Part shown: positions 48,341 to 56,343 of the stretch, in pieces
How the letters are laid out: every line of letters starts with the position of its first letter
How positions within the stretch are numbered: position 1 is the first letter of the stretch
Assembly: GCA_964372095.1 (NCBI GenBank)
Contig: CAYJPV010000024.1
Location: 1-64,000, forward strand
DNA: 64,000 bases
Reading direction: 5' to 3'
From: CAYJPV01 sp964372095
GTDB taxonomy: Bacteria > Acidobacteriota > Vicinamibacteria > Vicinamibacterales > JAKQTR01
Translations under genes and position numbers: made by a program
Notes under the pieces: generated by a model
What the model was told of the DNA's origin: nothing
Databases searched by the model: none
The model's input: only the letters and a program-made list of their open reading frames with translations

Positions 48341-51047
48341 CGCGCCTCACGGCTTTCACAAGCTCGAGACCGCACAGGGGAATCGCCCCGACGGCGAGCA
48401 GCAGCATGCCGTCGGTCAGTGGCACGGACGACGTGCGCAGAACGCGCTGCAGCATGGCGCTGTGCTGCCCCCACAACTGCAGGCCGACCGACAGCGCGAC
48501 AACGGCCACCAGGTTGAGGTTCGTACGGAGCGGGACGCGCCAGACCGGCTTGCTGTCGCTGCGGGCGCCAAACGATCGCAGGAGTTCGGCGAACACCAGC
48601 ACGCCGAAGGCATACGTGCGGGCGGTCTCCGCGTTGCCGGTGTTCATGCCGTACAGGTAGACGGTAAAGGCCACCGCCGCCGTCAGCACACCGGTGAACA
48701 CCATCGTCCGCAGGAAGGCGCGATCGGCGATCCGCGCCGAGCGGCGGCGCGGGCGATCGGCCATCACGTCGGGATCGATGGGGTCGGCCGCCAGGCAGAC
48801 CGCGGGCAGGCCGTCGGTGACCAGGTTGATCCACAAGAGGTGGATCGGCAGCAACGGCGCCGGGAGGTTGGCGGCCACACAACCCGTCATGAGCAGCAGT
48901 TCGCCCGTGTTGCCGGCGAGCAGGTACTGGAGGGTCTTGCGGATGTTGTCGTAGATGCCCCGCCCTTCCTCCACGGCGGCCACGATCGTGGCGAAGTTGT
49001 CATCCGTGATGATCATGTCCGCCGCCTGCTTCGTGACGTCGGTGCCGGACCGTCCCATCGCGATGCCGATGTCGGCGCCCTTGATCGCCGGGGCGTCGTT
49101 CACGCCGTCACCCGTCATGGCCACGACCGCGTCGCCGGCCTTCAGCGCGCGAACGATACGCAGCTTGTGCTGGGCGGTCACGCGGGCGTACACCGAGACG
49201 TCCGGGGCGCGCCGCCGCAACTCGTCGTCGGCCATCCGGTCCAGATCCACCCCGGTGACGGCGACGGCGTCCGCGGCGATGCCGAGTTCGCGTGCGATGG
49301 CGCTGGCGGTGTGCGGGTGATCGCCGGTGATCATCACGACGCGGATACCCGCAGCGCGGCATGTCTCGATCGCGTCCTTGGCTTCGGGACGCGGCGGGTC
49401 GTACATCCCCGTCAGTCCGACGAATACCAGATCCTGCTCGACCGCATCCGCCGTCAGCGGATCGGCCGGCGCCTGCGTCATGTCTCGAACGGCCGAACCG
49501 AGGACGCGCAGGGCCTGCCGGGCCATGTCGGACGTGACGCCGAGAATGCCCGCCCGGTCGTCGTCGGTCAGTGCGCGTACGCCCGTGGCGGTGTAGAGAT
49601 GCGTGCACCGTTCCAGCAGCGGGCCTGGCGCGCCGTTGACGAACACCCGGAGCGTGCCATCAGGCTTCTGGCGGACGACCGCGCTCCGCTTGCGGTCGGA
49701 ATCAAACGGGATCTCCTGCCGCCTGGGCCACTCGCGATCAAGGCGCTCGCGGTCACCCCCGGCCTTGGTGCCAGCCGCCAGCAACGCGCCCTCTGTGGGA
49801 TCGCCGATGGCCTTCCAGGACGCGCCGTCCTGAACGATGTGCGCGTTGTTGCAGCCGACCAGCACGTGTGCGAGCTCGAGCAGCGCGGCGGCGTCCGACG
49901 CGCCCGTCGGCTGTCCCTCGACGCGGATGTTGCCCTCCGGACCGTAACCCTCGCCCGTCACCTCGTAGCGACGTCCCGCCACGTACAGCGCCCGGGCCGT
50001 CATCTCACCGACGGTCAAGGTGCCGGTCTTGTCCGTGCAGATGACGCTGGTCGAGCCGAGCGTCTCGACGGCGGCCAGCTTGCGCACGAGGGCGCGGCGG
50101 CGCGCCATGCGCAGCACGCCCAGTGACAGCGCCACCGTGACCACCGCCGGGAGGCCCTCCGGCACGGCGGCGACCGCGAGACTGATCGACGTCATCGTCA
50201 ATTCGAGCAGCGCAGTGCCCCGAAGCAGGCCCAACCCGAAGAGCACGGCGACGATGGCCAAGGCGGCCCAGACGAGGACGCGCCCGAACGCATCGAGCCG
50301 GCGTTGCAGCGGCGTCCCCTTGTCGGCGTCGGCCTGCTCGATCAGCCCGGCGATCAGGCCCAGTTCGGTCCGCATGGCCGTGGCCACGACGACAGCCCGC
50401 GCACTGCCGGCCGCAACGCTGGTGCCCATGAACACCATGTTCTCGCGGTCGGCGAGCGGCACGTCGGCCTGCTCCAGCGCGGCGGACCGCTTGGCGACGG
50501 TCTCGGACTCGCCGGTGAGCGCGGATTCGACGCACGCAAGCGCCGCGGACTCGAGGAGGCGGCCATCCGCCGGAATCACGTCGCCGGCGGCGAGCGTCAG
50601 GATGTCGCCGGTGACGATATCCGAAGCAGGCACGGACACGGGTTGACCGTCGCGCTGGACGGTCGCGTGCGGGGCCGTCATGGCCTTGAGTGCGGCAATC
50701 GACTTCTCTGCGGAGAACTCCTGGTAGAACCCGATCACGGCGTTCAGGACGACGACGGCCAGGATGGCGATGGCGTCCAGCGCCTCGCCGAGCACACCGG
50801 AGACGATGCCGGCGGCGATGAGGATCCAGATGATCAGGCTCTTGAACTGGCCGATGAAGATTTGCCAGGCGCCGATGCGCGTGGCTTCCGTGAGGACGTT
50901 GGGCCCGTTGGCCGCGAGGCGCTGTGCGGCCTCCGTCGCGGACAGGCCGCTGGCTGACGACTGAAAGTGCGTCAGGGCATCGTCGGCCGGCCGGCGGTAC
51001 CAGGCTTCGGCAGCGGAAGGGGCAGAGGTCGGGCGTGGCTCGCTCAT
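48297..51047 (-). CDS. Cation-transporting P-type ATPase (P2A, calcium-type)
   Basis: 916 aa from ATG 51047. N-terminal cation ATPase domain (WYRRPADDALTHFQ), phosphorylation site Asp in ICTDKTGTLTVGEM, TGES motif in ALTGESETVAKR, nucleotide domain, hinge MTGDGVNDAPAIKGADIGIAMG and ten transmembrane helices, with PEGLPAVV in TM4 as in Ca2+/Mn2+ ATPases. A start at 51062 is less likely because the predicted transcription start (about 51055) lies downstream of it; ATG 51047 has no ribosome site and a leader of about 8 nt. Confidence 0.94.
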   Translation of the reverse strand: MSEPRPTSAPSAAEAWYRRPADDALTHFQSSASGLSATEAAQRLAANGPNVLTEATRIGAWQIFIGQFKSLIIWILIAAGIVSGVLGEALDAIAILAVVVLNAVIGFYQEFSAEKSIAALKAMTAPHATVQRDGQPVSVPASDIVTGDILTLAAGDVIPADGRLLESAALACVESALTGESETVAKRSAALEQADVPLADRENMVFMGTSVAAGSARAVVVATAMRTELGLIAGLIEQADADKGTPLQRRLDAFGRVLVWAALAIVAVLFGLGLLRGTALLELTMTSISLAVAAVPEGLPAVVTVALSLGVLRMARRRALVRKLAAVETLGSTSVICTDKTGTLTVGEMTARALYVAGRRYEVTGEGYGPEGNIRVEGQPTGASDAAALLELAHVLVGCNNAHIVQDGASWKAIGDPTEGALLAAGTKAGGDRERLDREWPRRQEIPFDSDRKRSAVVRQKPDGTLRVFVNGAPGPLLERCTHLYTATGVRALTDDDRAGILGVTSDMARQALRVLGSAVRDMTQAPADPLTADAVEQDLVFVGLTGMYDPPRPEAKDAIETCRAAGIRVVMITGDHPHTASAIARELGIAADAVAVTGVDLDRMADDELRRRAPDVSVYARVTAQHKLRIVRALKAGDAVVAMTGDGVNDAPAIKGADIGIAMGRSGTDVTKQAADMIITDDNFATIVAAVEEGRGIYDNIRKTLQYLLAGNTGELLLMTGCVAANLPAPLLPIHLLWINLVTDGLPAVCLAADPIDPDVMADRPRRRSARIADRAFLRTMVFTGVLTAAVAFTVYLYGMNTGNAETARTYAFGVLVFAELLRSFGARSDSKPVWRVPLRTNLNLVAVVALSVGLQLWGQHSAMLQRVLRTSSVPLTDGMLLLAVGAIPLCGLELVKAVRRAISSRGAATLPPPR

Positions 51048-51060
51048 GGCTGTTCCAGCC

Positions 51061-51132
51061 ATCCTAGGTGCGGACGGCCGATTCCGTGTGTGCCGTTGTG
51101 AACAGCGGCGCGGGCTCTGCCTCGCCTACCAT
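51061..51132. promoter_or_regulatory. Symmetric CRP-type site between the P-type ATPase and the C39-barrel gene
   Basis: TGTGC-CGTTGT-GAACA (51089-51104) has -10 hexamers on both sides at 30.5 bp: TACCAT (51127-51132, plus) and TAGGAT (51066 to 51061, minus). Predicted starts are near 51138 for the C39-barrel gene (leader about 44 nt) and 51055 for the ATPase gene (leader about 8 nt). The geometry is the same as at 41954-42025. Confidence 0.6.
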
Positions 51133-51181
51133 CGTCCGGGGCACCTCGTGCCGCCGCCGGACGGGAGATCGGTGTCCATTG

Positions 51182-53308
51182 ATGTCAACAGTGTCTGCGG
51201 TCCGACGCGCCATGGCTCTGACCGTCCTGGGCGCCCTGCTGGTGCCGGCCGGCGCCGCAGGAATGCCAGGCAGTCCGCAACGAGCGGGCGCTCACGCCCT
51301 GCTCGACGTGCCGTACGTGTCTCAGACGCCGGACCTGTGCGGGGGGGCGGCCGTGGCCATGGTCCTGCGGTACTGGGGCGAGCGCGATGTCGTTGCGCAG
51401 GACTTCGCGCCGCTGGTCGGTGCCGGTGCCGGCGGCATTGTGACCGGGGTCCTCGCGTCTGCGGTGCGCGCCCGAGGGTGGCAGGCGATCGTCCTGCCCG
51501 CGGGTGACGGTACGGCTCGCACCACGATCCAACTGGAGATCGACCGTGGGCGGCCCATCATCGCGCTCATCGAAGTCGCTCCCCAGACCTATCACTACGT
51601 GGTCATCGTCGGTACCACCGATCGCGACGTCGTGCTGCACGATCCGGCCCACTCGCCGTTTCGGGTCCTGCGTTGGGAGGACTTCGACCGTGCGTGGGCA
51701 GCGACACGCCAGTGGATGATGGTGGTGCTGCCCTCCGAGGCGTCCCGGCCCGCGAACCCGGACCCGCCGACCGCATCGCCGGTGCCGGCAGACGACGCTG
51801 GTGCGGCCGAGACGTCCTGCAGGGCGATGGTGCAGCGCAGCGTGCAACTGGCGCTGGCTGGAGACGGCGTGGGTGCCGAACAGGGGCTGGGTGCGGCCGC
51901 CGCGCTGTGCCCGAACGATCCCGCCCCGTGGCGCGAGCTGGCCGGGTTGCGGTTCACGCAGTCACGCTGGGCTGAGTCGCTGGACCTGGCCCTTGCTGCC
52001 GTCAGGCTTGCCCCCGCCGACTCGTACTCCTGGCAACTCGTCGCCACCAGCCGCTATCTGACGGGCGACGCGTCGGGGGCGCTGGACGCCTGGAACCGCA
52101 CCGGCGAGCCGCGCATCGACACGATCGACGTCCAGGGGATGACGACCACGCGGCAGCCGGTGGTCCTGCGGGCCGCCGGGCTTCAGCCGCGCCAGTTGTT
52201 GACGCCCGAGGCGTTCCAGAGAGCCCTGCGCCGGCTGCGCGAGGTGCCGGTGGCCTCGAAGGTGCGACTCACATACGAGACTCTCGATGGCGGGCTGGCC
52301 AGGGTCCAGGTGTTCGTGGACGAGCGCAGGGCATGGCCGCGGGGATGGATAGGCTGGGGGGCCCTCGGGACAAAAGCCGTGCTGAGCCGGGAAGTCCGCG
52401 TGGACGTGCCCGGTCCAACTGGCAGTGGTGAGCTGGCGAGCGCCGCGTGGCGGTGGGAACCCGGGAGACCGCGGGTGGCACTCGGACTGGCGCTGCCATC
52501 GCCGCAGTGGTTCTCCGGCATCGTGTCGGTCGAAGGGTCGTGGGAACGCCAGTCGTACGGTGTGCGACGGGCGTCCGGTGACACCACGACGGTACGCGAG
52601 GTGCGGCGCCGCGTGGGCCTGCAGGCCGCCGACTGGTCCACCAGCTGGCTCCGCTGGCAGGTGGGCGCCGCTGCCGATCGCCTGCCCGAGCCCGGCCCTT
52701 CGACCGACGGGCGCACCCCTCAGCGGGACCATCTGGCCCTGGAGAGTTCGTTCGACGTGCGCCTTGCCGCCGATCGCGTGGCGGTGGTGGTCTCCGGGGG
52801 CTGGTGGATGCCGCTCGGCGCCGGGCGACCATTCACGGCGGCGGGCGTGCTCGCGAGCTGGCGATCGACGACCGACGTGATGCGCCCATGGTGGTCAGTG
52901 GTCGGTGAGTACGGCGCGGCGAGCCGCATGGCGCCGCGGGCCCTCTGGTATGGAGCCGGGACAGGTCACGGCCGGCGAGCCTTGCTGCGCGCGCACCCCT
53001 TGCTCGATCACGGTGTGGTGACGGGACCGGTCTTCGGCCGCGAGGTTGTGAGCGGGTCGCTGGAATGCGGCAGGCCTGTCGTGCGCGCGCACGTGGCCAG
53101 CCTTGCGATTGCGGGGTTCGTAGACACCGCGCAGGCGTGGCATCGACTGGGCGCGGGCCAGGCGTCTCCGTTGTACGTGGACGTCGGGATCGGTGTCCGT
53201 GTGCAGGCGCCGAACCTCGGCGGCACCATCCGGATCGACGTGGCGCGCGGCGTGCGAGGCGGCGGGACCACGCTCTCAGCCAACTGGGCCGCAAGCGGCC
53301 GTCGATAA
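51182..53308 (+). CDS. PA2778-like C39 cysteine peptidase fused to TPR, POTRA-like and outer-membrane barrel regions
   Basis: 708 aa. Signal peptide (to about 27). C39 peptidase domain (40-185) with oxyanion Gln48, C53 in SQTPDLCGGAAVAM, H138 in YHYVVIVG and D154 in LHDPA. TPR-like helices (about 210-310). A POTRA-like segment follows (about 325-395: PRQLLTPEAFQRALRRL, VRLTYETLDGGLARVQVFVD). The remaining 300 residues form alternating strands ending GGGTTLSANWAASGRR, like an Omp85/BamA-type barrel. Ordinary PA2778 proteins are lipoprotein-like peptidase-TPR proteins of about half this length. The next gene is its usual partner, PA2779-like. Confidence 0.75.
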   Translation: MSTVSAVRRAMALTVLGALLVPAGAAGMPGSPQRAGAHALLDVPYVSQTPDLCGGAAVAMVLRYWGERDVVAQDFAPLVGAGAGGIVTGVLASAVRARGWQAIVLPAGDGTARTTIQLEIDRGRPIIALIEVAPQTYHYVVIVGTTDRDVVLHDPAHSPFRVLRWEDFDRAWAATRQWMMVVLPSEASRPANPDPPTASPVPADDAGAAETSCRAMVQRSVQLALAGDGVGAEQGLGAAAALCPNDPAPWRELAGLRFTQSRWAESLDLALAAVRLAPADSYSWQLVATSRYLTGDASGALDAWNRTGEPRIDTIDVQGMTTTRQPVVLRAAGLQPRQLLTPEAFQRALRRLREVPVASKVRLTYETLDGGLARVQVFVDERRAWPRGWIGWGALGTKAVLSREVRVDVPGPTGSGELASAAWRWEPGRPRVALGLALPSPQWFSGIVSVEGSWERQSYGVRRASGDTTTVREVRRRVGLQAADWSTSWLRWQVGAAADRLPEPGPSTDGRTPQRDHLALESSFDVRLAADRVAVVVSGGWWMPLGAGRPFTAAGVLASWRSTTDVMRPWWSVVGEYGAASRMAPRALWYGAGTGHGRRALLRAHPLLDHGVVTGPVFGREVVSGSLECGRPVVRAHVASLAIAGFVDTAQAWHRLGAGQASPLYVDVGIGVRVQAPNLGGTIRIDVARGVRGGGTTLSANWAASGRR

Positions 53309-53318
53309 TGCCTCCGCC

Positions 53319-53361
53319 TGTTCTCTTTGAGACAGCGCCGTCCTGACCGTGTCGTTAAGCT
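53319..53361 (+). promoter_or_regulatory. CRP-type class II site for the PA2779-like gene
   Basis: TGTTC-TCTTTG-AGACA (53319-53334), one mismatch to TGTnC-N6-GnACA, has its centre exactly 29.5 bp before TAAGCT (53356-53361). It begins 10 bp after the stop of the C39-barrel gene. The leader of about 44 nt includes GGAGG (53402-53406) before GTG 53412. It allows separate expression of the PA2779-like gene. Confidence 0.5.
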
Positions 53362-53411
53362 GGCTCTTGTCTGGTTCGATCGCCAGGCGGTTGGTCTTCA
53401 TGGAGGTGTCT

Positions 53412-53792
53412 GTGCGTATTCGAACGACCGTGACAGCGATTCTCATGTGTTCGTGTTTGTGGGCGTCATCAGCGATGGCGCAGTCGGCTCACGTAGCCGA
53501 CGTCTCAACGATGCGTCAGGTCATCGCGAACCAGGCTGTGATTGACCAGCAGAACCGGGAGGCGGTGCTGGGCGTTCTGAGCCACTCGCAGGCTCGCGAT
53601 GTGGCCGCCCGTCTGGGACTGAGCCTGACGGACGCCGAACGCGCGGTCGCGACGCTCAGCGGAGCGGAACTGGCGGGCCTTGCCGGAACGGCCCGGGCAG
53701 CCGACATGCAGTTGGCGGGCGGCTACAACACGATCGTGATTTCGATGACGACGCTGCTGCTCATCGTGATCATCATTATCCTGCTGGTCTAG
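53412..53792 (+). CDS. PA2779-family protein
   Basis: 126 aa from GTG 53412, chosen for GGAGG at 53402-53406; ATG 53400 is the alternative but would contain the ribosome site. Signal peptide ending near ASSAMAQ. The family core follows (MRQVIANQAVIDQQNREAV, VLSHSQARDVAARLGLSLTDAERAVATLSGAEL), then a C-terminal helix GGYNTIVISMTTLLLIVIII. PA2779-type proteins occur next to PA2778-type peptidases; the shared function is unknown. Confidence 0.85.
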   Translation: MRIRTTVTAILMCSCLWASSAMAQSAHVADVSTMRQVIANQAVIDQQNREAVLGVLSHSQARDVAARLGLSLTDAERAVATLSGAELAGLAGTARAADMQLAGGYNTIVISMTTLLLIVIIIILLV

Positions 53793-54025
53793 ACCGGCTG
53801 GATCAAGCCCGCCAGGTAGCTGCCGCGCCGTCGGCTGCCTGACGGGCGGACAGACGCGAGATCGGAACGGGCTTGGGACCAGAACAGCGGATACAGCCGA
53901 GGATTCCATGTCAGCACACAACGGCGACACGGCGAGGTTTCAACTCCGGCGGAAGGCCTCCGTCCTGCGCCGCGAACGTTCGCGGGCCGCTCACGCGGCG
54001 CTGCTCACCGCGGCTGCGGTCGGGT
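53793..54025. other. Non-coding gap after the PA2779-like gene
   Basis: 233 bp between convergent genes. An imperfect GC-rich stem (about 53808-53848, gcccgccaggtagc facing ggctgcctgacgggc) may work as a terminator. I see no gene, promoter or repeat otherwise. Confidence 0.4.
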
Positions 54026-55465
54026 CTATCCGGCCTGATCAACGGGGTGCAGAACCGGCGCAGCCTGTTCCGGCGCCAGCGGCGCCCGAACGGTCCCTCT
54101 CGACTCGCACTCGCGCAGGAAGTTCGCGTACGCCGCGCGGTTGAGGTCCGAGTTCCTCCGGTACGACAGACTCGTGAACAGGTTCACGAGCGGCTGGCGG
54201 CGTTGCCAGACGTTCTTCCACAATCGGCCCAGCGTACGCGGGAAGGTGTTGAACCGCCGTCCGCAGGCCTGCATTTCGTCGACGGCCTGCGTCTGGGTGA
54301 GGTGCCGGTAGTGGGCCACCGGGTACGTCAGCGTGTAGTACTGCCAGTCCTGCGGGAACCGGTCGAACAGGATCCGGTTTTCGGACACCATCTGATCCCA
54401 CAGTCGCGTGCCCGGCAACGGGGTGAGGAACAGCGCGTTCAGGTTGTCCACCCCGTATTCGATGGCGGCATCGGCGGTGCGTTTGCCGATGCCCGCGGTG
54501 TCGACATCCAGTCCGACGATAAACGAGCCGACGACGAGGATCCGATGCCGCTGGATCCGCGCTACTGACGCGGCGAGGTTTCGTCCCTTCCGGATGTTGA
54601 ATCGTTTCCCGATCTCGCCGAGCCCTTCGGTGGTCGGCGACTCGAACCCGATGAACACGCCCGCGCATCCGGCCCGCGCCGCGAGGGCCAGCAGTTCCTC
54701 GTCATCCGCGAAGTTGATGGTGGCCTGCCCCACCCACTCCTTGCGCAGGTTCGCCGCTGCCAGCGCGCTGAACAACTCCTTGGCGCGCGCGACGTGGGCT
54801 GCGGTGGTGCCAATCAGGTTGTCGTCGACGACGAGCACCCGTTTCTCGGGAATCGACGCGAATTCGCGCACGACCTCCGCCACCGGACGCTGACGGTAGT
54901 GTGCGCCGTTGAAGGCGGTCACGCTGCAGAACGTGCAGTTCATGGGGCACCCGCGGGTGGTCTGGATGGCCCCGAAGGCGTAGTCGGTTCCCATCATGTC
55001 GTGGCGCGCCGGCCGCACGGCGCCCATCGTGGCCAGGCCGCCGTCGTAGCGCGGTTGCAGGCGGCCGTTCGCGGCGTCCTCGAGAATCCGGGGCCAGACG
55101 GCGTCCCCTTCCCCCGTGACCACAGCGTCCACGTGCGGTCGCACCTCGTCCACGCACATCGTCGCGTGAATGCCGCCCATCACGACCGGCACACCCTGCC
55201 GTCGATAGCGGGCGGCAATCTCGTAGGCGCGGGGCGCCTGAGACGTGAACGCCGTGATGCCGACGAGATCGGGAGGCGGCAGTTCGCCGTCCGTGGGGAT
55301 CCTGATGTTCTCGTCGATCAGCGTCACCTCCCACTCGGGTGGCGTGAGGCCGGCCAGCACCATGAGGCTGAGCGGTTGCCAGACCCGGTAGCGGTTCCAG
55401 CGGTTCCGCTCGAGCCGGACGATGGCGACCAGGGGATTCGAAGGGTTGATGAGATGGAGTCGCAT
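54026..55465 (-). CDS. B12-binding-domain radical SAM protein
   Basis: 479 aa. N-terminal cobalamin-binding-like Rossmann domain (about 35-145: LVGITAFTSQAPRAYEIAA, PVVMGGIHATMCVDEV). Radical SAM cluster C173-x3-C177-x2-C180 in TTRGCPMNCTFCSVTAFNG. Then the barrel (VGQATINFADDEELL, GFESPTTEGL, LFLTPLPGTRLWDQM) and a C-terminal helical part. Probably a methyl or alkyl transferase; the substrate is unknown. It is expressed divergently from the second CRP-type regulator and its own upstream region carries a CRP-type site. Confidence 0.9.
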   Translation of the reverse strand: MRLHLINPSNPLVAIVRLERNRWNRYRVWQPLSLMVLAGLTPPEWEVTLIDENIRIPTDGELPPPDLVGITAFTSQAPRAYEIAARYRRQGVPVVMGGIHATMCVDEVRPHVDAVVTGEGDAVWPRILEDAANGRLQPRYDGGLATMGAVRPARHDMMGTDYAFGAIQTTRGCPMNCTFCSVTAFNGAHYRQRPVAEVVREFASIPEKRVLVVDDNLIGTTAAHVARAKELFSALAAANLRKEWVGQATINFADDEELLALAARAGCAGVFIGFESPTTEGLGEIGKRFNIRKGRNLAASVARIQRHRILVVGSFIVGLDVDTAGIGKRTADAAIEYGVDNLNALFLTPLPGTRLWDQMVSENRILFDRFPQDWQYYTLTYPVAHYRHLTQTQAVDEMQACGRRFNTFPRTLGRLWKNVWQRRQPLVNLFTSLSYRRNSDLNRAAYANFLRECESRGTVRAPLAPEQAAPVLHPVDQAG

Positions 55466-55510
55466 GGAGCCGGTACCTCGCGCAAGGAGTGTCGGTACGT
55501 AATTGCAGCC

Positions 55511-55553
55511 ACGCTACGACACGCTGTCGATTGAGGCTGTTCCCTTTTGCACA
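55511..55553 (-). promoter_or_regulatory. CRP-type class II site for the radical SAM gene
   Basis: TGTTC-CCTTTT-GCACA (55538-55553) is an exact pattern match. On the minus strand TAGCGT begins at 55516, 29.5 bp from the dyad centre, and is identical to the -10 of the glycine-zipper gene promoter. The predicted start near 55505 leaves a leader of about 40 nt to ATG 55465. Confidence 0.55.
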
Positions 55554-55616
55554 CCCCGCTTCTGAGGCGCAGGTTCTGGGCGGGGCCTGCCCGCTTCAGG
55601 AAATGCGTGCCCGGGG

Positions 55617-55660
55617 TGTCCTATCCGGTACACCCCCCGGGCTTCGTGGCATGTCACCAT
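55617..55660 (+). promoter_or_regulatory. CRP-type site at the start of the second CRP-type gene (possible autoregulation)
   Basis: TGTCC-TATCCG-GTACA (55617-55632) is an exact match. A hexamer CACCAT (55655-55660) starts 30.5 bp from the dyad centre; its first base is C where T is expected. Transcription would start at about 55666, the second ATG of the gene, which lacks a ribosome site, so the message would be leaderless. Confidence 0.4.
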
Positions 55661-55665
55661 CGGGC

Positions 55666-56331
55666 ATGAGCATCAAGCGCAAGGCCGGCGAAGTTCCGTT
55701 CGACGCGCAGGCCTTTCTCGACTCGGCCGGCGTGGCGAGAGCAGTGACCACCCACGCGCGGTCGGAGACGCTCTTCGAGCAGGGCGATGCGGCCGACAGC
55801 GTTCTCTACATCCAGCAGGGGGGCGTCAAGCTCTCCGTCGTGTCCAAGTCGGGTCGCGAGGCGATCGTGGCGATACTCGGTCCGGGGGAGTTCTTCGGCG
55901 AAGGCAGCCTGGCCGGTCAGACGGTGCGGATGGCGACGGCGACGGCGCTGACGCCGACCACCACCCTCGTGATCGCCACGGACGAGATGAACCGTGTCCT
56001 GCACGCGGAACACGCCTTCTCGGACCGCTTCATCACCCACATGCTCAACCGGAACCTGCGCATCGAGGAGGACCTGATCGATCAGCTCTTCAACTCGGCC
56101 GAGAAGCGCCTGGCGCGGGCGTTGCTGCGCCTCGCCCGGTACGGCGCTCCGGGGCCGCCGCAACGGGTGCTGCCGTCGATGTCGCAGGGAGCGTTGGCCG
56201 ACATGATCGGCACGACCCGTTCGCGAGTCAACGTCTTCCTGACCAAGTTCAGGCGCCTCGGGTTCATCGAGGACGGGCCTGCGGGCATCAAGATCAACAG
56301 GTCCCTCCTGACGGTCGTGCTCCACGACTGA
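55666..56331 (+). CDS. CRP/FNR-family transcriptional regulator, paralog 2
   Basis: 221 aa from ATG 55666 (226 aa if ATG 55651 is used). Cyclic-nucleotide-like fold with GEFFGEGSLAGQTVRMATATA, long dimerisation helix (EDLIDQLFNSAEKRLARALL), winged helix with recognition helix GTTRSRVNVFLTKFR. No cysteines. It is clearly paralogous to the regulator at 36289 (same endings SLL(S/T)(I/V)VLHD). It lies 12 bp upstream of the giant glucan synthase gene, so it is probably co-transcribed with it, and a TGTnC-N6-GnACA site lies at its own start. Confidence 0.92.
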   Translation: MSIKRKAGEVPFDAQAFLDSAGVARAVTTHARSETLFEQGDAADSVLYIQQGGVKLSVVSKSGREAIVAILGPGEFFGEGSLAGQTVRMATATALTPTTTLVIATDEMNRVLHAEHAFSDRFITHMLNRNLRIEEDLIDQLFNSAEKRLARALLRLARYGAPGPPQRVLPSMSQGALADMIGTTRSRVNVFLTKFRRLGFIEDGPAGIKINRSLLTVVLHD

Positions 56332-56343
56332 CGGAGGGACACT

